Shown here piece by piece: positions 60,601 through 64,000 of a DNA stretch of 64,000 nt. This DNA comes from Cognatazoarcus sp050303815 (GTDB taxonomy: Bacteria; Pseudomonadota; Gammaproteobacteria; Burkholderiales; Rhodocyclaceae), in the NCBI GenBank assembly GCA_050303815.1, contig JBNLCM010000182.1, positions 1-64,000 of the forward strand, read 5' to 3'. The notes under the pieces are model-generated. The model was not told where the DNA came from. It ran no database searches and was given only the letters and a program-made list of their open reading frames with translations. The position numbers and the translations under genes were made by a program. Position 1 is the stretch's first letter. Every line of letters starts with the position of its first letter.

Positions 60601-62319
60601 CCGCCTCTGTCGAGTGATGTCGGTGTGGGTCCCGATCATGCGGCGGGCGTGTCCTGACGCATCGCGCACCATGACCTTGCCCCGCCCGACGACCCAGCGG
60701 TAGCGGCCGTCACGGCGCCGCATCCGGTGCTCACTCACGAACAGGCCGGTGCGCCCTTCGGTATGCGCGTCGAGTCGCGCCAGCACCATCGGCAGATCGA
60801 CCGGATGGACAATGGCCTGCCACCGCGTGTCGCTCTCCTCCGTGCGCCCTTCTTCCGTCTGGCCCATGTCGGGCTGCGAAAGGCGCAACCGGTCGTGCAC
60901 CATGTCCCAGTCCCAGACGCCGTGGCCGGCACTCTCGAGGGCGAACTGCCAGCGCAGGTTGGCCTCCTGGGCGTCCGCCTCGACTCGCTTGCGCTCGGTG
61001 ATATCCTCGACGACCGACCAGAAGCAGCGCAATCGGCCATCGGCTGAGCGAATGGGGCCGACCATCAGGCGCACCCAGATCAGTTCGCCGTCGGCACGAC
61101 GGTATCGCTTCTCCACGTCATAGACGCTGATCTCGCCGGCGGTCATCGCGCGCCTCGCCGCATCGTCCCGCTCGACGAGCCCGCCCGGCGTGAACTCGTG
61201 GTACGAGCGCCCGACGAGGGCCTGCGCCGATTCGCCGAGCAGACTCGCCAGCCGGGCATTGACCCGCAACCAGCGGCCGTCGAGACCGATCAGGGACATG
61301 CCGACGGCCGCCTGTTCGAAGGTGGCAGAGAAGCGCTCCTCGCTATCGGCCAGGGCCTCCGCCCTGGCCTCGGCCAGATCCTCCACGCGGCGCTGTCGCT
61401 GTGTCACCAGCGCCGTCAGCGCCGCCAGCAGGGCCGTCGCGAGCAGGGCAAGCCATGGCGCCATCTGCGCCACGGCACCCCGCTGGGCGAAGCCCGTGCG
61501 CGGCACGAACTCGATCGACCAGTTGCGCGAGACGAAGGTCACCAGCACGCGCAGCGCGTAGGCTTCGTCGAGCGATGCGGGCGCTTCCCGCGGCCAGGAC
61601 AGGTGGTCGGGCTGGTCGGCGGGCTGGCTGTCTTCGATGCGCGCGACGAGGAAGTCGCCCCCTTCCTCGCCAAAGATCTCATCCAGCAGGATCGTGAGGT
61701 CAACCACCGTATACGCGTGGCCCATCAAGCGATGATGCCGGTTGTCGACCTCGTCGGGCACGCGCAGGTCGAACACGGGCCGGTAGATCGCGACGAGGCG
61801 CTCGCCATTGGGCCCGGCAAAGATCGGGGACGCCACGAGTCCGTCGAGCGAGGTGGCCAGCTCGCGTGTCCACGCATGGGCCTCGCCCGCCATCGCCACC
61901 ACCAGTTCGTGGCTGCCGCACTGCAGGTCATCGGTGCACAGGCGCATCTCGTCGTTGCGCGTCCGGTACCACCCGATCATCCGCTGCCACTGCCGGTCGG
62001 CCAGGGGCCGCCTGGCGTACCCTTCGAAGGCCGACAGGCTGCGCCCCCCGCCGGCCGCAAGGAAGGACGCCAGGCCATGGAGGTCGACGCCGACGTGGTC
62101 ATTGAAGCTGTGCAGGCGGGCCAGCCGGACGTCGGCAGCTTCGGCCACCAGCCGTCGATCGCGCTCGTCCTGGGTGATTTCCTGCTGCCGCGCCACCAGG
62201 GCGGACACCAGCAGCCCCCCCATCACCACCAGCCAGACTGGCCAGCCCAGGCCCCGCAACACGCCCGGTGTCTTCCTCCGCCTCAACACGGGACGTCCCG
62301 TGTCACGCGCTCTCCACAT
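57580..62319 (-). CDS. Hybrid sensor histidine kinase (CHASE-PAS-GAF-HK-REC-Hpt)
   Basis: About 1579 residues, one of the largest genes here. Order: membrane helix 1, a CHASE-like periplasmic sensor (about 60-270), helix 2 (ALLATALLAALTALV), PAS (about 300-420), PAS (about 430-560), GAF-like regions (about 570-900), a further PAS (about 910-1030), HisKA with SHEMRTP, HATPase (GTGLGLSIS), a receiver with VEDNPLN and LMDIQMP, and Hpt with AHTLKG. It is a self-contained phosphorelay needing a partner regulator; the adjacent HD-GYP protein lacks a receiver. The Met at 62319 overlaps the upstream gene by 17 bp; no strong ribosome site is visible. Confidence 0.88.
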   Translation of the reverse strand: MWRARDTGRPVLRRRKTPGVLRGLGWPVWLVVMGGLLVSALVARQQEITQDERDRRLVAEAADVRLARLHSFNDHVGVDLHGLASFLAAGGGRSLSAFEGYARRPLADRQWQRMIGWYRTRNDEMRLCTDDLQCGSHELVVAMAGEAHAWTRELATSLDGLVASPIFAGPNGERLVAIYRPVFDLRVPDEVDNRHHRLMGHAYTVVDLTILLDEIFGEEGGDFLVARIEDSQPADQPDHLSWPREAPASLDEAYALRVLVTFVSRNWSIEFVPRTGFAQRGAVAQMAPWLALLATALLAALTALVTQRQRRVEDLAEARAEALADSEERFSATFEQAAVGMSLIGLDGRWLRVNARLASLLGESAQALVGRSYHEFTPGGLVERDDAARRAMTAGEISVYDVEKRYRRADGELIWVRLMVGPIRSADGRLRCFWSVVEDITERKRVEADAQEANLRWQFALESAGHGVWDWDMVHDRLRLSQPDMGQTEEGRTEESDTRWQAIVHPVDLPMVLARLDAHTEGRTGLFVSEHRMRRRDGRYRWVVGRGKVMVRDASGHARRMIGTHTDITRQRRMRMQEQTRARLLDALARGCSLSEGLRLMIHEIEALNPDWRCVVVLFDPVGRRLQPIASDRLPVACADAFDGREARAGLGAIGAAMSRGERCIVADLDASSGSQALQALAERCGIAACWSEPIVGSGDHVLGSFTVVHASAMAPDDDDTAQLEAAAQLTTLLVERLRAQARLDAAQALLASLAALQRGFISSRNPARAYQALLSLACTHMGRPDGLLLRLDRHDEVHELACGGTPDRARWATGVALRDAIGHCMIGVSADGPLLAATRIGDSGELVLCLTGGSEQPAADWRRGLEPVLATGAAVALGELLLAQEVRAREALAESHSRFEQMAGMAQVMIWEFDADGTISYVNSALEQVLGYAPDEVVGRTRYVHRHPPLGRDDFEGRVADIVARRAPIRDFVAPALHRDGRIVWLSTNAVPRFDADGTFLGYRGADIDITAHREAEAVMQAYNARLEQDVQRRTEELERARREAEAANLAKSRFLANMSHEMRTPMNAIIGLTGLCLRTGLDERQTGYLRNVRHSAEGLLAMISDVLDCAEVEAGRLQLSLSAFSLREVVARVSGVALGDAGRKNLTLEVRVDPDLPDAFVGDRARLEQVMHNLLANGVKFTERGQIELSLRALGCDDDACRIGVEVSDSGIGMSADQMADLFRPFAQADTSSTRAYGGTGLGLSISARLVSIMGGELKVESEPGRGSRFWFELELPRAEGQGLPLPTEAIERHLEGLAGRRILIVEDNPLNQLVVEELLDDWGMDWCLAENGRQALDCLDGVDLVLMDIQMPVMDGIEATRRIRARAGRESLPVIAVTAHALPHERERCLAVGMCDVVTKPVDPARLAAAIARQLRPAGIADAAVADEAAAGATENDAERQREPPAATVSPAVLDYAIGLHFCGKKPGFYLKMLSRFRENAERQVADLKAITDGESAGDDGVRCAHTLKGMAATVGALPLRAAALELELALRGDGQAIGPPLAEVVSSFEATLAEIAALEAEPQRLDGVQAVAPDF

Positions 62320-63523
62320 CAAGGAAGCGGGTCGGATCCACACGCCACCGGGTCGGCGACTCGTCCGAGACGATACGGTCGCCACATCGGGGCGAAGCCA
62401 TGTCGATGACCTCCGGCTTGACGTAGGCATTCGAACGCGAATTGAAGAAGACGCGGACCGTTGGCTTCATCGACTCGGTCGGCGACTGGGCGATGACGAC
62501 GCCGAGCCGGTCGGATTCGAGCCGGACCAGGCTCCCGACGGGATAGATGCCGACGCAGCGCATGAAGGCCGACAGCAGCTTCTGGTCGAAATGGTCCTTG
62601 CTCCACTCCCACATCTTGCGCAGCGCTTCGGTGGCGGGCATGCCCTTGTGATAGCAGCGCTCGGCGGTGATGGCATCGTAGACGTCCACGATGGCCGCCA
62701 TGCGTGCCATTGCGCTGATCTGGTCGCCCTTGAGCCGGTCGGGGTAGCCCGCGCCATCGAGCCGCTCATGGTGGTGGCGGGTGATATCGAGGGGGATGTC
62801 GTCGACCCCGCCCGTCCCGAGCAGGATCTCGTGGCCGTCGCCCGGATGCTGCTTGATCAGCGCGAACTCCTCGTCGGTGAGCCGCCCGGGCTTGTTGAGC
62901 ACGGCGTCAGGCACCTTCATCTTGCCGATGTCGTGCAGCAAGCCGCCGATGCCCGCCTGGCGCAGGACCTCGCCGTCGAGCCCTACCGCACGCCCGAAGG
63001 TGATCATCAGCGTGCAGACACTCACCGAGTGCTGGAAGGTGTAGTCATCCTTGTTCTTGATGCCGATCAGGCCGAGCAGTGCGTTGCTGTTGCGCAGGAT
63101 CGAGTCGGTCACCGCCTCGACCACGGGTTCGACATTGTCCAGCGACACCGCCTTGCCCAGCCGGACGTCGTGCATCATGTCGCGCACGACCTGGTTGGCC
63201 TGGGCATGGACCTGCCGCGCGCGACGCATCTCTTCGCCGACGCTGACGCGCACCTGCGGCTCATCGGCGGCCCCGACCACCTTCTCGATCTCGTGCTGGA
63301 CCGCCTCGCGGACCTCGTCTGCCCGTCGCCCCTGGGCATCGTCGAGTCCGCGCCCGGTGTCGATGTAGACCTCCCGGATACCGGCGTCGAGAATGCGCTG
63401 CACGTCGCTGTCGCGCCTGAGCGCAAAGCTGCTGCGCCAGAAGGGATGCGACATCCAGTCACCGCACAGTTCGTGGACGTACATGCCCGGGCGCAGACGT
63501 TCGACTGGAATCTTCTTAAGCAT
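62303..63523 (-). CDS. HD-GYP c-di-GMP phosphodiesterase
   Basis: A 406-residue protein: an N-terminal DUF3391 domain (about 1-130, beginning LKKIPVERLRPGMYVHELCG) and an HD-GYP domain with GGLLHDIGKMKVP, a His pair in TRHHHERLDGAGYPDRLKG (the GYP motif is present) and further ligands. It hydrolyses c-di-GMP, opposing the cyclase at 3.7 kb. Start at Met 63523; the open frame upstream is likely not coding. The 3' end overlaps the hybrid kinase, so they are probably cotranscribed. Confidence 0.88.
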   Translation of the reverse strand: MLKKIPVERLRPGMYVHELCGDWMSHPFWRSSFALRRDSDVQRILDAGIREVYIDTGRGLDDAQGRRADEVREAVQHEIEKVVGAADEPQVRVSVGEEMRRARQVHAQANQVVRDMMHDVRLGKAVSLDNVEPVVEAVTDSILRNSNALLGLIGIKNKDDYTFQHSVSVCTLMITFGRAVGLDGEVLRQAGIGGLLHDIGKMKVPDAVLNKPGRLTDEEFALIKQHPGDGHEILLGTGGVDDIPLDITRHHHERLDGAGYPDRLKGDQISAMARMAAIVDVYDAITAERCYHKGMPATEALRKMWEWSKDHFDQKLLSAFMRCVGIYPVGSLVRLESDRLGVVIAQSPTESMKPTVRVFFNSRSNAYVKPEVIDMASPRCGDRIVSDESPTRWRVDPTRFLDVESA

Positions 63524-63612
63524 CGGCGTCGTCTGGGGGGTCAGAATCCAGAATATCGGCAGCCTGCGGTCTCGACTTGAACACCCGTAACGGGCGGATC
63601 TCACGACGTCGC

Positions 63613-63618
63613 TATAAT
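63613..63618 (+). promoter_or_regulatory. Possible -10 element of uppP
   Basis: A perfect TATAAT lies 28 bp before the uppP ATG. No clear -35 hexamer is at the right distance (TTGAAC at 63577 is too far), so this is only a partial promoter match. Confidence 0.35.
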
Positions 63619-63645
63619 TCCGCTTTTCGCACCGCAGCAAGGGCC

Positions 63646-64000
63646 ATGGACATTGCGCTGCTTCTGAAAGCCGCCCTACTCGGCATCCTCGAGGGCCTGA
63701 CAGAGTTCCTGCCGGTATCTTCCACCGGTCACCTGATCATCTTCGGCGACCTGCTGGGGTACAACGACGACCACAGCAAGGTATTCAAGATCGTCATTCA
63801 GCTGGCGGCGATCATGGCGGTCTGCTGGGACTACCGGGAACGGGTCGTGTCGGTCGCGCGCGGGATCGGCCGCGACCCCGGAGCCAATCGCTTCGTGCTC
63901 AACCTGCTGGTGGGCTTCCTGCCTGCCGCGGTGCTGGGCCTGGCGTTCTACAAGACGATCAAGGGCGTTCTCTTCAATCCGCTGACGGTCGCCGTGGCCC
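63646..64000 (+). CDS. uppP: Undecaprenyl-diphosphatase, 5' part
   Basis: The first 118 codons of a BacA/UppP-type integral membrane enzyme that dephosphorylates undecaprenyl pyrophosphate and recycles the carrier for peptidoglycan and surface glycans. LEGLTEFLPVSSTGHL is the signature of the family, and hydrophobic segments follow. The gene runs off the right edge. Start at ATG 63646 following cagcaaggg. It is divergent from the HD-GYP gene. It is a housekeeping gene and need not relate to the glycan operon. Confidence 0.92.
   Translation, partial: MDIALLLKAALLGILEGLTEFLPVSSTGHLIIFGDLLGYNDDHSKVFKIVIQLAAIMAVCWDYRERVVSVARGIGRDPGANRFVLNLLVGFLPAAVLGLAFYKTIKGVLFNPLTVAVA

Overview
The window is a contiguous stretch of a GC-rich chromosome. 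Gene content points to a betaproteobacterium of the Rhodocyclales type (Azoarcus/Thauera/Zoogloea-like): a DUF3426 protein beside a PfkB kinase, an assimilatory nasA/nirBD/narK locus carrying a fused Ser/Thr phosphatase-kinase, an NrtA-type nitrate ABC transporter, and many c-di-GMP and two-component proteins. The genus is inferred from gene content only. No tRNA, rRNA, insertion sequence, prophage or CRISPR array was seen.

Layout. 1-6.05 kb: housekeeping and signalling genes (DUF3426 with a 12-bp repeat tract, PfkB kinase, SixA, CBS protein, diguanylate cyclase). 6.05-16.4 kb: nitrate assimilation (nasA, a putative metallopeptidase, nirB, a possible 30-codon gene, nirD, narK, PP2C-kinase). 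16.5-20.9 kb: two large multidomain proteins (TPR-glycosyltransferase-methyltransferase; MORN repeats-caspase-like C13 peptidase). 20.9-42.2 kb: the most unusual part. An NtrC-family regulator is divergent from a tightly packed ten-gene envelope-glycan operon (four glycosyltransferases, heparinase-like lyase, two APH-fold kinases, MsbA-like exporter, deacetylase, AlgE-like outer-membrane protein). A convergent four-gene operon (DUF1611 P-loop protein, second ABC exporter, anchored alpha/beta hydrolase, sensor kinase) follows. 42.2-44.5 kb: periplasmic haem sensor and a chemoreceptor. 44.8-50.9 kb: ArsS-type radical SAM operon with symporter, metallophosphatase, patatin and exported protein, then a hemerythrin. 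51-55.3 kb: nrtABCD, divergent from a GAF gene. 56.9-64 kb: a methyltransferase-like gene, a hybrid sensor kinase, an HD-GYP phosphodiesterase and the start of uppP.

Regulation read from the DNA. All three nitrate units (nasA, nirB, nrtA) have GG-N10-GC sigma-54 promoters; nasA and nirB have paired NtrC-like sites 20 bp apart. The nirB leader holds two hairpins with hexanucleotide loops having A at position 1 and G at position 4, the hallmark of ANTAR (NasR/NasT) targets. The nrtA leader has one such hairpin overlapping an intrinsic terminator with a U tract. Both therefore look like nitrate-controlled attenuators.

Separately, the glycan operon and the DUF1611-ABC-hydrolase-kinase operon each have a sigma-54 promoter. 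Both upstream regions, and the regulator's own promoter, carry a palindrome TGGGA-N5-TCCCA. I infer one circuit: the sensor kinase at the end of one operon and the NtrC-family regulator at the head of the other control both export systems. This is the best candidate for an undescribed system.
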